A DNA stretch of 64,000 bases from Monodelphis domestica (GCF_027887165.1 NC_077230.1:328460415-328524414), one strand, 5' to 3'; shown: positions 43,200-56,313, counted from the first letter of the stretch. The notes: generated by a model from the sequence alone, not told the origin. Numbers and translations: made by a program.

Positions 43200-44600
43200 G
43201 CAGAAAAAGGACAAGAAATACAGAGCATCATCATTGATCATTCAATCAATACGTATTCATTAAGCACCTACGACTTACAAGCAACTGTACACTGAGAATT
43301 CAAAGAAAAATTAAGCATCTATATGAAGGAGGCTCAGTTATGGTATTTCTTATCTTTTCAAGTGGAAGGAAGAAGAGCTTAAAATTGAAAAAAATGAATT
43401 AAAATTTTCTTTAAAAGGGAATTGAGACTCAGTACTATGCATTTTCAAAGCAAGAAAAAGAGAAGAATTGGATGCTATCTACTGGGAGATAATATTTTAA
43501 AAAATAAAAATCATACAAAAAGACAAAAGTAACTAAAAATATAATATAGTGAATGCTTATAATCAAAGTTTGTCCCACTTTACACAAACTTGACATAAAT
43601 GTCTATACTTAAAAACAGTGTAATTGATTATTTACTTAACAAAAGGATCACCAATATTTTTTTAAATGAAGAGCTTCATTTTTAAATTTATATGTAGCCT
43701 TTTGGCAGTGGCATATACTTGGACACATATTAGCATGTAATATACATATTTATTTCTCAGACATATACTTTTTTAATTCAGTAAATGTCTTTGGACATTT
43801 GACTTAACTCTGGTTGTTTTTAATTAATATTATATTATTATAATATTAATCTATATTAATAGGGAGAATTATTCTTAAATAAGACAGTTTTTTAATAGAA
43901 GTTTAAGTGTCTTTTTTAATATTTCATTCAATTAATTGTAGATATGATTAATGGTCATTTTCCGAGATGATGAGATCCATATTCTCTCCCTTCCTCCCTC
44001 CCTTTCTGCCTCCCTCAGATGGCAGGCAAGAGTTAATGCATATGCTATATCTATCATGCAATGTACGTTTCTAGGTTTATCATGTGGGAAAAGACACATA
44101 TTGGTTATGTAAGAAGAAAAATTCCTGAAGGAAATTAACAAAGAATGGAATGCTATTTGATGATGTAGAAGAGGTATCAAACTCATTCATCAAAATTTCT
44201 ATGCAGGAACCAGATTAAAATGTAATTGGAAAATGTTTAACAAAGTAAAAATATAATAATATAATATTACGTTGCATTTTGCCAAGTCAATATAATATGT
44301 GCCCTGCAGAGAGCTTGACGGCACTAATGTAAAACATAGCACATCTACTCTGTTTACATCTCCTCTAACCATTTGTGCCTAAAAGGGGGAAATGCCAACT
44401 CATTTGTAGCTACATCTAGGAAACCCAAAGCACTTTAATATGGCAAGTGTTACAGAAAGACTAAATAATGACTGTGCTGATGAGAATAAGAATAATAAAA
44501 ATAATCCCTACATTGAGACTTTGTTCTGTGAAATGGCTTCTGCTGAGACTAGTTATTAGAGCTGAGTGATAATGAGAGCATTAGCACAGGGTCAAGTCCC
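43200..44600. other. AT-rich CCDC81 intron
   Basis: An ancient-repeat head at 43225-43300 (ATTCATTAAGCACCTACG). A strongly AT-rich stretch runs from 43430 to 43930. Nothing coding. Confidence 0.4.
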
Positions 44601-44664
44601 AGTGGGGACCATTAACACTATAAACTCACTTTCCACTGTTCAAAGAATAGTAAATCGGACTTAC

Positions 44665-44837
44665 TCTTCTGTGAGCTGCACTTGTTCTAGACGGTCCATT
44701 AGCTCAGAATTCTGTTTCTGCTTCATTTCCTTTTCTCGTCTGCTCTCCATTTGTTTCAGGAGACCTTGGGAATACTCCTCCTGCTTAGCAGAATTTATTT
44801 CTGGACTATGTGGTCGTTTGTCAAAAATAAAGGATCT
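44665..44837 (-). CDS. CCDC81: CCDC81 exon, coiled-coil region
   Basis: 173-bp exon. I place the acceptor at CCTTCATTCCAG rather than at the nearer-looking TTTTAG upstream, because extending there puts a TAA in frame. It starts RSFIFDKRPHSPEINSAKQ and continues into EEYSQGLLKQMESRREKEMK and an acidic end QVQLTE, then leaves two bases (GA) at a GTAAGT donor. Highly charged, coiled-coil-like. Confidence 0.88.
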
Positions 44838-45219
44838 CTGGAATGAAGGAGAGTGTTTCATTTATGCTAAAAGCAAAAGCATAAACCATCAAAGATGAAG
44901 ATTCAAAAGCCCTCAATTCAATGAACTGAGCACCCAGTGGATGGGAAGCTGATTATTGGCAGCTATGGAATGACAAAAGAAATGGTCCCCCACCTCCAGA
45001 TGCCCATATTCCTGTTGTAGAAGAAGACAAGACATGCAAATATGAAATAAAAAGAAAACAATAAGTACTAAATTATTATGTACAGTAGAAAGTAGTTCAG
45101 AAAAAAAAAGAGATCAACAAGGAATGATTCATGGAGCCACAAGATTGAGAGCTACAAGAGATATTAAGAATTTTAACACCACAATCAAAGAATTACCAAA
45201 TCAGCCAGCTTCAGAGTTG

Positions 45220-45640
45220 GAGAGAATCAGAGAATCCAAGTGGCTATCTAGTTCATCCCACACTTCAAAAAAGGACCCCTTCTTTATCATACATTCCAGG
45301 AAGGTATCCAGTCTTGAATTGAAGCCCTCCAGTGAAAAGAAAACTCTCATGAGGCAGTCTGTTCCTTCTTTGAACAATTCTAATTATTAGAAGGTGTTTC
45401 CCGACAAACTCTAAGTTCGCTTCTTTGCAAATCATTGTTCTTTGTTCTGTTCTCTGGAGTCCAGAAGAACAACACTGATCCCTCCTCCATGTGACTGCCC
45501 TTCAGATACTTAAAGACAGGTATCAAGTCCTCCCAGGTCTTCTCTTCTCCAATCTAATTGCCTCTAGTTCCTTTAGCTGATCTTTATATAGCTTGAACTC
45601 AAACCTATTCCCATTATCGATGCCATGATCCCATGGATGA
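45220..45640 (+). mobile_element. CR1/L3-like LINE 3' region
   Basis: TGAATTGAAGCCCTCCAGTG, GAGGCAGTCTGTTCCTTC, AACAATTCTAATTATTAGAA, CATGTGACTGCCCTTCAGAT, TCTTCTCTTCTCCAATC. This is the best-preserved copy of this family in the window. Confidence 0.6.
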
Positions 45641-45699
45641 TCACCAGCTTCATTCATGTCCATCTTGAACTCTGGCTCCCCAAACTGAACTTAAAGAGA

Positions 45700-45952
45700 T
45701 CATTGTTTGTTTCAGTTATGTTTAACTCTTCATGACTCTATCTGGGGTTTTCTTGGCAAAGATACTAGAGTGGTTTGCCATTTCTTTCTCAACTTCACTT
45801 TACAGATGATGAAACTGAGGCAATTAGGGATAAATGGCTTGCCCAGGGTCACATAGCTAGTAAATGTCTAAGGCCAGATTCAAACTCAAGAAGATAAGTC
45901 TTCCTGACTCCAGGTCTACCACTCTATCCACTGTGTTATTTAGCTGCTTTAT
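45700..45952 (-). mobile_element. MAR1-like CORE-SINE
   Basis: Antisense: TGTTTAACTCTTCATGACTC, GGGGTTTTCTTGGCAAAGAT, GAGTGGTTTGCCATTTC, TTGCCCAGGGTCACATAGC, CTATCCACTGTGTTATTTAG. Confidence 0.88.
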
Positions 45953-46019
45953 AAAAAGACTACTAGCCCTTTGTTTTACAATAGTTGAGGAAGCAGACAG
46001 GGAGGAAGGAATTTGCCAA

Positions 46020-47445
46020 AAACTTCATGAGATATGACATAAAATGAAACTAATTTAAACAACCCAAAAAGAAGTAAATAGTGGGGAGATTAATGGAAAG
46101 AAATGAGTTGGGCAGAAAATATAGGAACATGTATACAGAAGAAGAAACAAACACTAAAAATTAGAGAATGGCTAGTTTTCTCACCTTATAGAGAAGAGGC
46201 ATATTGAGAATCTACTGAGAGAGAAAAAAAATATGTAAGATACAGTCAAACTGGAGGAACAAGGAGGAAATTAGATTGAATTGAGGAAGAGTTCATAACC
46301 AAACAAGAAAAAGGATCACAGAAGTTAAAATGGATAATTTTGATTACATAAAGTTAAAATTTTTGCACAAATAAAATAAAATCAAGGCAATTAAAGTTAG
46401 GAGAAGCAGGTAAATGAGAAGAAAAACCTTTGCAAATATGTTTCTTTGAAAAAAGTCTCATTTCTAAGATATCTAGGAAAGTGATTAAAAATTTTAAGAA
46501 TAAGAGCTATTTTTAATTAATAAATGCCCAATTATATGAATAGAGCATTTTAAGAGATCCAAGCTATCAATAGCCATATGAAAAATGTTCTGTTATAGAA
46601 AAATGAAAATTAAAACAACTCTGGGGTTCCCCAACCACCATCAGATAAAGTTAACAAAAATGGAAAATGTCAATACTGGAGGGACTATGGAGAAGAAATA
46701 TATTAATGTATTGTTGGAAGAACTGTTCCAGTCGTTCTGAAAAGCCATGCCCCAAAAGCTATTAAATAGCAATACCCCTTAGACCCAAACATACTACAAA
46801 GGAAAGAAAGAGAAAAGGGTCCCACATGTACAAAAATATTCCCAGCAACTATTTTTGGTGGCAAAGAATTAGAAATTAAGTGGTGTTGGGAGTGGAGGAA
46901 GCCATTAATTAAGGAATGATTGAACAAGTTATGGTATATATGTATGGAATGCTATTTTTCTATAAGCAATAATGAAGGGAATGGTTTCAGAGAAATCTGG
47001 GAAGAATTGTATGAACTTATGCTGAGTGAAATGAGCCAGAACAATTTATAGAGGGTCATCTTTATTGATTACTGATTAAAATTTATAAGAATTCACAGCT
47101 ATTCCTCAAATGATAAAAGACTTAAATAGAACACTTTCAGAAGAAATCCAGGCTATCAATAACCATATGTCTCGACAACACTGTTAAAGGCAAACAGCTC
47201 TGAAAGACTTTGAAATCAACACAATGACCCATCATAATTCCAAAGGAGTCATGACATAATATGCTCCCCCCACCTAATAGAGAAATGTCAGAGGGCAAAC
47301 TAAGATACATTTTTCTTTACATATTACACTCTACTATGTACATTTCCTATAGGGGTTGTTTTTTTAACTTCTCAGTTGTGGGGAGAGAAAAGGGGAGTGA
47401 ATTGAAAGGAAATCTAGAACTTAAAATGAAATTGATTTTTTAAAA
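46020..47445 (+). mobile_element. Old L1, ORF2 3' part and 3'UTR
   Basis: Many frame breaks. Ordered L1 text: AATTTTGATTACATAAAG, AGAAAAATGAAAATTAAAAC, ATGTCAATACTGGAGGGAC, GGTGGCAAAGAATTAGAAAT, ATGAGCCAGAACAATTTAT. From about 47050 it is harder to follow; at 47100-47160 an earlier L1 segment (AAGAAATCCAGGCTATCAAT) reappears, so a second fragment may be joined here. Confidence 0.65.
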
Positions 47446-47449
47446 ATGC

Positions 47450-47570
47450 ACCATGTACCAAGCACTGGGGATACTGAAGGGAAAATAAGACAATCCATAC
47501 TCTTAAAGGGCTCATATACTAATGGGGGATGGGGGGAATACACATAGGAGAGAAAATTCAACTGGAAATG
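47450..47570 (+). mobile_element. Ancient unnamed repeat, head only
   Basis: ACCATGTACCAAGCACTGGG, ACTCTTAAAGGGCTCATATA, ACTAATGGGGGATGGGGGG; the opening part of the ancient long repeat. Confidence 0.5.
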
Positions 47571-47984
47571 AATGGAAAAGCCCAATAGTCCTTAGGCTAT
47601 GGTGGTAGAAAAGATAAGTAATACCCAAGGATCTAGGGATTACGTTAAGAAGCAAATAGTAAAGTCTGGTGGGTCAGAACACAGTAAAAGGGCAAATGGT
47701 TACAGTCTAGTGATTCTCCTGAAGTTCCCTTAAAAGACATCATTTACAGGTGGATAACTCATTTTGATGGCTTGCAAATGGTTTTAATACTTCAACTATA
47801 TACCTCTCCACCTCCAGTTCAAAACACAGAACCCAGTTAACTATGGATTAAGCACCTTGATCAAGCATCATAGTTTCTGGCACACTGTGATAAAGATTAA
47901 CAGAGAGTGCATACAAAGAGAAAAATATCTAAACTATATTCTTTTTTTTCTTATGAATCCTTAGCTAAGCTAGTCAATGCAGGA

Positions 47985-48190
47985 ATAGCAAAAGCCTCTA
48001 GATATGTAGTTGGAAGAGTTCAAATCCTGCCTCTGCTATTTATAAATCCTACCTTTGCTATCTGAACAATTACCCTTTCACTGTCATCTAAAATTTCTGG
48101 TCCTTAATTCTTTATCTGTAAAATTAAAGGATTGGACCAAATGATACCTATTGTAACTTAGAGCTGTAAATCCTATGGGCCCGTGAAATG
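47985..48190 (+). mobile_element. MIR SINE remnant
   Basis: GAGTTCAAATCCTGCCTCTG, TTTATCTGTAAAATTAAAGG, TTGGACCAAATGATACC. Confidence 0.55.
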
Positions 48191-48199
48191 GAGCCAGTC

Positions 48200-49260
48200 A
48201 CATATCCTTGGCTCATACATGGAATTGGTTGAGGCACATCTTGAATGAATGAATGAACAAGCATTTAGTAATTGATTACTATATGTCAAGCACTGGGCTA
48301 CATACTAGTGAAATCATTTCATTAGAAATTTAACAGAACACCTACTGTTAGGATTGTTAAGCAATTAAAAATGTGATGAGACTTGCTGCCTAATGTCCTT
48401 TAACAATCCCACTTCAGAACATTATTTTCTAGCTGCACATTTTCAGCCTAACCATTTCCTTGAGGGCAATGAGTTACAATGCTATTAGCTTATTGATTTT
48501 AAAAAAATCCTATCCACAGATTCCTTAAATTTAACTGAATGTAAACTCATTGTCAGAAATGGCAATGTCTATGTGTGTGAAAAATAATTAGCAGAGAGCA
48601 ACAATTTTTGCAACAGAAGTACAATATAGTTTTTAAACCATTTTGCAAAGAAATCTATTACAATTAAATTCTTCCTCCTGCATGAGCCTTCCCAATAAAT
48701 AGTTTCTTTTTAAAATAGTCTCCTTGTCATCTTCCATGAAGATAATGAACTAAAATTGAGTAGTCTCATGCTGGAGCTGTTATCTACTGCTCCTTTCTCC
48801 TCCAACCTACTAATCCTATCATTGTAAATAGGAAAGCTATGTCAAACGGGAGTCTGGAGTTATATTATCACAGAAGCCACCTTGTATTCCAAGAAACTAA
48901 CTTGTTGGTGGCTCAATCAGTCTAGGACCAGGGAAGTTTCCTCTATCCCCTAACAACATCCCTGGCCAACTGGGGCTCCATATTGAATCCTGCTCTCAGG
49001 ACAAACAGAAGGAGCAACACTGACTTTGGTAAAGACCAAGATGTTAAAGGAATGAAGAAGCCTCAAGAAACTATACCACTTAAGAAAGGATTATTTGGTA
49101 AACTCATTCTGACACAAGCTTTCTCTCATAAATTTGTCTAGAACTCCAATACTCTAAAAAGAAGAAAAAACCCTCATTATACTACAGTAGGATTACTTCC
49201 AAGGAGGATAACTAGTAACAAGGGATAGGAATCCTTTGCAGACTCTTTCTTCTAATCAAG
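48200..49260. other. CCDC81 intron, no feature recognised
   Basis: An ancient-repeat head at 48255-48310 next to a GAATGAATGAAT run. The rest is AT-rich, unassigned sequence. Confidence 0.35.
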
Positions 49261-49261
49261 C

Positions 49262-50130
49262 TCTTTGAGACCATGGCAGTCAGTGAATAAAGTTAGAAAT
49301 GGAATCAGAAAGACTTGGGTTTATGACCCAGCCATAGCACTGCTGGGTTTGTACCCCAAAGAGATAATAAGGAAAATGACCTGCACAAAAATATTCATAA
49401 CTGCGCTCTTCATGGGAACTGGAACAACCTTCAGGAATTGATGCTGAGTGAGAGAAGCAGAACCAGGAAAACATTGTACACAGAGACTGATACACTGTGG
49501 TACAATCGAATGTAATTCTTCTCTACTAGCAGCAATGCAATGATCCTGAACAACTCAGAGGGATTTATGAGGAAGAACACTATCCACATTCAGAGGAAGA
49601 ACTATGGAAGTAGAAACACAGAAGAAAAGCAACTGCTTGATCACATGGGTCAATGCGGATATGATTGGGGATGTAGACTCTAAATGATCACCCTAGTGCA
49701 AATATGAATAATATGGGAATAGGTCTTGATCAGTGATACATGTAAAACCCAGTGGAATTGTGCATCAGTTATGGGAGGGGTAGGGAAGGGGAGGGAAAGA
49801 ACATGAATCTTGTAACCTTGTAATAAATCTTGTAATTAATTAATTAAATTAAATTTTCCAAATTAAAAAAAAACGACTAAAAGAAAAACCCAAATTATTG
49901 TCTATATTAAGGGGGGGAAGACTTGGGTTTAAATACAACCTCAGACATTTACTGTTTGATCCTGGGTGAGTCATTTAACTTTTATTTATCTGTTTTCTCA
50001 ATTGTAAAACGGCATGAGTAATAGCACCAACTTTGAAGAGGTTTTTGTGAGGCTCAGAGAAGATAAAATTTGTAAGCCACTTAGCACAGTGCCTGGCACA
50101 TAGTAAGTGCTATTTAAAAGCTTATTCCCT
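49262..50130 (+). mobile_element. MIR SINE split by an L1
   Basis: MIR 49262-49324 (CATGGCAGTCAGTGAATAAA, ATCAGAAAGACTTGGGTTT) resumes at 49919 (AGACTTGGGTTTAAATACAA, CTGGGTGAGTCATTTAACTT, GCACAGTGCCTGGCACATAG). Confidence 0.75.
49325..49918 (+). mobile_element. L1, 5' truncated and internally deleted
   Basis: Begins GACCCAGCCATAGCACTGC, follows the 38.3-kb L1 to TAACTGCGCTCTT, then jumps about 110 bp ahead to CATGGGAACTGGAACAACC and continues to the 3' end (CCATGGAAGT-type 3'UTR, A-run at about 49864). The duplication AGACTTGGGTTTA flanks the whole (ending 49321 and starting 49919). About 45 bp that are not L1 lie between the A-run and the right duplication. Confidence 0.8.
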
Positions 50131-50664
50131 TCACCCTTCCTTATAGTCAGACACTTGCTAACCCAAGGGTTGTTATATGGATCAAATGAGACAAGGAAGG
50201 TAAAGTGCTTTGTAACCCAAAAAATACATTTAAGTGAAATTATCATATGCTCTGCTCCTCAACATTGATGTGAGCACTCCCATCAGTAATAAAGAACTTA
50301 AAACAGCCATCCTTGGCCATCATATGGCACACTGCTCCATGTCCTCCCATAGGGGTTCCACCTGATATGCTGGAAGACTGCCTCGAGATTTCCTTACACC
50401 GTAGGAATGAATATCAGTGCAGCATGTGGGCTGTCCATCAGTCTTCCCCCAGGGCCCTTGCAGTGTGATTAGGCCACTTTTTTTAACCATACATTTCTCT
50501 GACAGGATCTTTTTCTGTGCGCTTCTTTGTGATCCTTCACATTGACATTGTGTATTCCTCTTCACTTTCTTTCAAGTGATTCTCAACTTCAATCCTTTGG
50601 ATACTATAATAGACTTTGGCTTGCAATCATGCCATATTGCTAGAAGAATTACAGGTATTAAAAA

Positions 50665-51335
50665 TATGAGCATTGTATTTTCTCTATGACCCAGTAATAC
50701 TACTACTAAGTTTGTATCCCAAATGACCCCCCCAAAAAAGGAAAAGGACCTATATGTACAGAAATATTTGTAGAAGCCCTTTTTATGATGTCAAAGAATT
50801 GGAAATGGAGAGTATGTCCATCATTTAGGGAACTGCTGAACAAGCTGTGGCATGTGATTGTAATAGAATACTAGTGTGCTATAAGAAACGATTAGAAGGA
50901 TATTTTCATAAATGCCTGAGAAGACTTGCATAACCTGATGCAAAGTGAACAGAACCAGGAGAACAGTGTACACAATAACGGCAATACTGTGCAATGATCA
51001 GCTAGGAATGGTTTAGGTATTCTCAACAATACAATCATCCAAGACAAGTCCAAAGAACTTATGAAAAATGCTATCTACCTCCAGAGAAAGAATGAAAGCC
51101 TGAATGCAGATCAAAGCATACTTTGTGTTTACTTCATTTTTCTTATGGGATTTTTGTCTGTTTGATTTCACAGCATGATTAATATCAAAATATGTTTTGC
51201 ATGACTATACATGTATAACATATATCAAATTGTTTGCCTTACTAATAATGAAGGGAGAGGAACATAATTTGAAACTCAAAAAAAACTTTTAAGTATGTAA
51301 AAATTGTTTTTACATGTAACTGAAGAAAGAAAATG
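50665..51335 (+). mobile_element. Old L1 3' end
   Basis: CTATGACCCAGTAATACTAC, TATGTACAGAAATATTTGTA, AAAGAATTGGAAATGGAGAG, CAGAACCAGGAGAACAGTGT, ATACATGTATAACATATATC. Frame broken; no target duplication identified. Confidence 0.75.
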
Positions 51336-51589
51336 CCATACAAAAAAGTAAAAAAAAATGCACATTTGTTTCAGGGGAAATATATGAGGTCAGTAAAGCA
51401 CTGTCTAATTTCCTTAAATAAATCTAACCCATTTTCCTCTTTCTGATCAATTTTGAATCCAGTTCATTGTATTAGCTGTTAAAGATAAATATGCTTATTA
51501 ATGAATAAACCCTAGAGTTTGTCCATCTACTACCTGTATAGGACAAGAAAATGAACTTATTGGTATGAGGAGCTTCCAGGGAGGAACTC

Positions 51590-51745
51590 CTTATTCCCTT
51601 CAATGTATTGTCTTAGAGAGTTGCTTAAAGCACTAAAAGATTCAGTGGTTTGGACAAGGTTACACAAGCAATGTGTCAGAGGCAGGACTTGAATTCCGAT
51701 CTTTCTAACTTCAAGTTCTCTATCCACTAGCATTCTATCTCTGCA
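51590..51745 (-). mobile_element. MIR SINE remnant
   Basis: Antisense: GGACAAGGTTACACAAGCAA, GGCAGGACTTGAATTCC, TTCTCTATCCACTAGC. Confidence 0.55.
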
Positions 51746-52676
51746 TATTGTACTACAGATCAATTGTATATCCTAAATCTGAAAAGGTAAGCATTGTTCT
51801 TCCATAGGTTTGTTTTTTGTTTTTTGTATGAGTAATTAAGGCAATCTCCTTTGATTACAGATCTTATTAGGAGGCTCTACAATGCTCCAGGATATGATGA
51901 AATCAGTACAATGTCATCCACAACAGCAGAAGATGAAGGATCTCATCATCTAAAAGAAGATTCACTTCAATAATGGAACCTGCATTGAGTATTCACCATG
52001 AAGATGGACAGACTTGGATGGACAGATGGACAGAAATGGGTACTCTCCATTTCCTTAATATTAATAATCAAAGGGTTGTGAAATGAAGTTGTCATTCTTT
52101 TTTTCTCTTCCAAGGCCCCTAGTATATTTCTACCCATGCATAGGAGCCACCTCTGTAAAATTAGGAAAATATTACTTGATTATGCAGTAAAATATAAATC
52201 TCTTCAGGTCAGGGACAATTTTTTATCTTCATATCTAAAGCACTTATCAGTGCCATGTACAGATCAGAAACTTAATATTTGTTTAATTTAACAAAAATAT
52301 CCACACAATCTCCCTCCAATTCATATAACTATCTCAGTACATTGATCCCCTAGTGCCAAAATTCCACATTGTACACCAAATCTTTTCTGAGTACTATCAC
52401 AAATTCTGCAGTATTCTGAAACACCTGGCTGTTAGTTACTTTTTTTTGCTATTAACTATTAATATGATACAACCATGTGGTTCATTTCCTGTCATGTGAA
52501 TAATCATCAAGATGACCTGTTCATAGATGATATAAGAAACTACTATAGTCCCTAAATTCCTTTCTGATGGATTATAAAATGGCATATACTCAAGACACCC
52601 CCTTTTCTTGCAGGATCGTCACTTCTGCAGCCTGAACTAGTGGTTGGTTTATCTATAAATGAATCTCTCTATATAT
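51746..52676. other. CCDC81 intron, no feature recognised
   Basis: AT-rich. A short GACAGACTTGGATGGACAGA repeat at 52003-52030. No gene or repeat I can name. Confidence 0.35.
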
Positions 52677-52955
52677 TTACCTATAAATATGGTGGAAGAT
52701 ACATTTTCTGAATTTGGCTGAATCGGCTATGCTTGCATACAACAGACAACACTTCTCTTGGAAGGTGACAAATCTCAAATTTGGAGCATTCAAGAACCAC
52801 TTATGGAATATTTCATCATAATCTCTAATGTAATCCTTCAGAACATCAACTAAAAAGTTCCCCAAATTATTGAGACATATGCCTGAACTCTGGGATATAA
52901 GTAGTAAAATCTTTGACATGCTATTGATTCCTTTTGTGAAATTCAAATTCTTACC
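52677..52955 (-). other. Unidentified ~92-codon open frame
   Basis: Minus-strand frame open from about 52955 down to its stop at 52677. It reads like protein rather than low complexity: SGICLNNLGNFLVDVLKDY, DEIFHKWFLNAPNLRFVTF, KCCLLYASIADSAKF. It has no acceptor or donor at fitting positions for CCDC81 and I recognise no family. It could be a fragment of an old mobile or viral-derived element, or chance. Confidence 0.25.
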
Positions 52956-53054
52956 TGGGGTCTGATATTACCCTGCTATGATATCACTGCTTTCAATACT
53001 CCCATTATATCATTACATGTTTTAAGTCCACAGAATCAAAGATTTTGTTTTGTT

Positions 53055-53195
53055 TTTTTATTTGCCCTTACTTTATGAATGAGGAGATTGAGTTACAGAG
53101 GGGCAAAGTAATTTGTCCAAGGTCCCAAAGGAAATAAATAATAGATCTTTTAGCTTTAAACTCAAACTCCTCTCCATTGTGATATTATGTGATAT
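53055..53195 (-). mobile_element. MIR SINE remnant
   Basis: TTTATGAATGAGGAGATTGA, GGGGCAAAGTAATTTGTCC, AACTCAAACTCCTCTCCA. A second trace lies at 53880-53955 (GATGAAGAAACTGAGGTTAA). Confidence 0.55.
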
Positions 53196-54111
53196 TATGT
53201 CAGGACATCAGCAAATTTTTCTAACAGAGGCAAATGAAAAGGGACAGTGAGTTTGGCTCAGAATTGGCCAGGATCAACTTTATTACAACGTATGTCCCAG
53301 TCTTAAAAACCACCAGAAAAAGAACATACTTCTATTCAAGAACCTTTCTTGTTTTCTTTGAGATAAGAGAAAATTCTCTCTCTATAAGAATCTCAAGACA
53401 ACAAATTCTTGAATCTGCCCCCAAGCAACCAATTTTGAGTCCACCGTGTGTTTCAATTCCAAGGTAGAAATCATAACATTCAGTTGTTAGTTGTATTTTT
53501 CAGAAAAGTTACACTGTCCCCAAATGTTCACATTAAACAGCATCCAACCCTCATCACAAAGAAAGCATTGCATCAGATAGCAGTAAATAGTAAAGAGGAT
53601 TAGCAGGCTTTAATATGACAGTCCATTTATTAATGCAGATTGCCTAAGGCGAAACCCTGTCCTGAAAAAACACTATGGCATTCAAATATAGGAACCTTAA
53701 AGGAAGGACTCACTAGCTGACAGCCAAATACACTAACATTGAATCATGGCATCCCTGGCTTTCAGAAACAACAACAACAACAAAAACTGTAGCCAGAGAT
53801 ATAAGGATGAAGAGGAGAAAATGGCATCTTTTGATATTTATAACATAAACATAACAATCCAGAAAGTTATATACTGCAGGAATTATTATCCTCATTTTTC
53901 CGATGAAGAAACTGAGGTTAAGAGAGTGACTTACCCACAGCCACATAGCTAGGAAATATGGTAGAAATATGGTAGAAATTGGTAGAAAATGAAATGGGGG
54001 GGGGAAGAAAAGGATAAATTAAAAGAGAAAGAGGAAAAGGAGAAAGAGCAGGAAAGGCATAGGAAGTAAAAAGAAGAAAGGAGGAGGAAGTGGAAGAAAA
54101 GGAATACTTAC

Positions 54112-54216
54112 ATAATACTCAGGTTTCTCAATCTTGTGGCTTCTAATAGCTTCAGCAACTCCAAGATTATATGCAGCATTTTTCTGATTTTGTTCCCTAA
54201 TAGCCATATTTTTAGC
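54112..54216 (-). CDS. CCDC81: CCDC81 exon
   Basis: 105-bp exon, 35 codons, phase 0 on both sides; acceptor CTTTTCTTAATAG, consensus donor GTAAGT. It encodes AKNMAIREQNQKNAAYNLGV, AEAIRSHKIEK and PEYY. Helix-prone with basic residues; no motif recognised. A purine-rich stretch (54000-54110) lies just downstream of the donor. Confidence 0.9.
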
Positions 54217-54229
54217 CTATTAAGAAAAG

Positions 54230-55420
54230 AAAAGAAGTATGTACTAAAATTATGAACCTGGAAAAAAGCAACTCTTGAGCAACCAATGTGCAATAGAAGC
54301 CTGCCTTTTAGAAACAGCAACAGCCCAATAAAATGACACCATAAATTACAGATTATGCCTAGAAATATTCTTCCCTGAATTTAATTAAGCAATTATTAAA
54401 TACTTTCTATATTCAGAATTGGAAGGGATAGAATGATAAAATATCAGCAATGAAAAGGTACATTTCAAATAGTGCTAGGGAAGAGAAAAGGAAGAGAAAA
54501 GATAGAGGAAGAAGACACTAGGAGTTTAGAATTCTTTCAGCAGGGAGTATCTTTTAAACAGTTGTATAAACTGCATTTTTATTGGGAGCTTGACAAGAGT
54601 CTGCTAAAATACTGATTAGCACTTGCACCAAATAATGTGGGAAGACTCTATTGATAGACTCCCAGGCACCATGCACAGGTGTAGCAATCAGGCAGTTTAC
54701 TGTCTGGAAACAGCAGTGGGATATAATCTCCACTTTCACAGGTATTGAGTGTAAGTGAATGATTCTCCCGCTGTGCTGTTCTGTGGTTTGTTTGTTTGTT
54801 TTCCTGAGGCAATTAAACACTAAATGCCCACAAGATGCAGGCCCAGCTCTTTTCTGGAAGAAAAGATAAAGGTCTAGAAGACATTGATTCGAGACCAAAC
54901 CCTACAAGTATTTGCAGTGTCAATTTTTTTTTAAATGAGACAATTATAACAAGTTATAATTAGGTTGATAAGAGCAAATCACAACAGATGAACTTCATTT
55001 CCTTTTTTTGGCCATCAGACTGGTAAATTAGGGGAACACCAAGGAACATAGCAAGGCATTTTTAAAATTCTCTAACATAGACAAGGTAGACAATAGTAGT
55101 TAGATGATTTTATGGCTGAGCCCGGAGTGTGTCAATTAATGGAATGATATCAATCCAGAAGGAAAGTCTTTTAGCAAAGTGCTAAAACCTGTTCTGTTTC
55201 TACTTTTTGTCAGCAACTTGGGTGAAGAGATAGCTGGTATGATCTACAGAATAGCACAAAGCCAGGAGGCTAGGCAACCAGATTAAAAAAAAACTGGGAT
55301 TCAGAAAATAGTGGCAATGCTCAAATGAGCTAAGACTGATGAAGAAAGCTAAAGACAACCTAAAGGGTGCTTTTAGCTATGACACTAGTATAGAATCAAA
55401 GTTGGGATAGGACCATTATT
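54230..55420. other. CCDC81 intron, no feature recognised
   Basis: No exon, RNA gene or named repeat. A 114-codon minus frame at 54554-54898 has no recognisable product. Confidence 0.35.
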
Positions 55421-55426
55421 AAAAGG

Positions 55427-55847
<421 letters not shown>

Positions 55848-55954
55848 ATGAGAAGTATCTAAAAGCCGTATGGAGTTTGGCTTTGATATATGAAAAATTA
55901 AATCCCTACCCTCAAGGAGCACATGTATGTGTGTGTGTTTACTAGAAGGAGTGA

Positions 55955-56045
55955 ATATGTGTGTATATATATATATACATAGATATATAATATGTATAGG
56001 GGTGTATATATATATATATTTGTATATGTGTCTAGGTATATACAA
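55955..56045. repeat. TA/TG-rich simple repeat
   Basis: TATATATATATACATAG and GTGTATATATATATATATT runs. Confidence 0.85.
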
Positions 56046-56313
56046 GTAACCAAAAAATAGAATATATTAAGTATATATTAATACATCATAGACATATAAG
56101 GAAAATGTCATCAAGTAAAAAGTGACACAAAGATGAATTTCAGCTGAGGAAAACAGGGAAGGTTTCAGAGAGAAGATAACATTTTAATTGAGTCCGGAAA
56201 GATGAGGAGGTAAAGTTAAGTACATTTTCAGGGTAGGGGATGACATGGGCACCTTATACATCTAAACCCTTTCATAATCATTGTTTTGGAAGACTTTGAG
56301 AGGAAGATGGATC

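Noticed and set aside
44837..44880. Longer CCDC81 exon using the TTTTAG acceptor upstream of 44837
   Set aside because: Extending to it brings an in-frame TAA; the CATTCCAG acceptor gives the phase required by the previous exon.
54554..54898. 114-codon minus frame in the CCDC81 intron
   Set aside because: No splice sites in phase with neighbours and no recognisable motif; exon 54112 already joins 44837 in phase.
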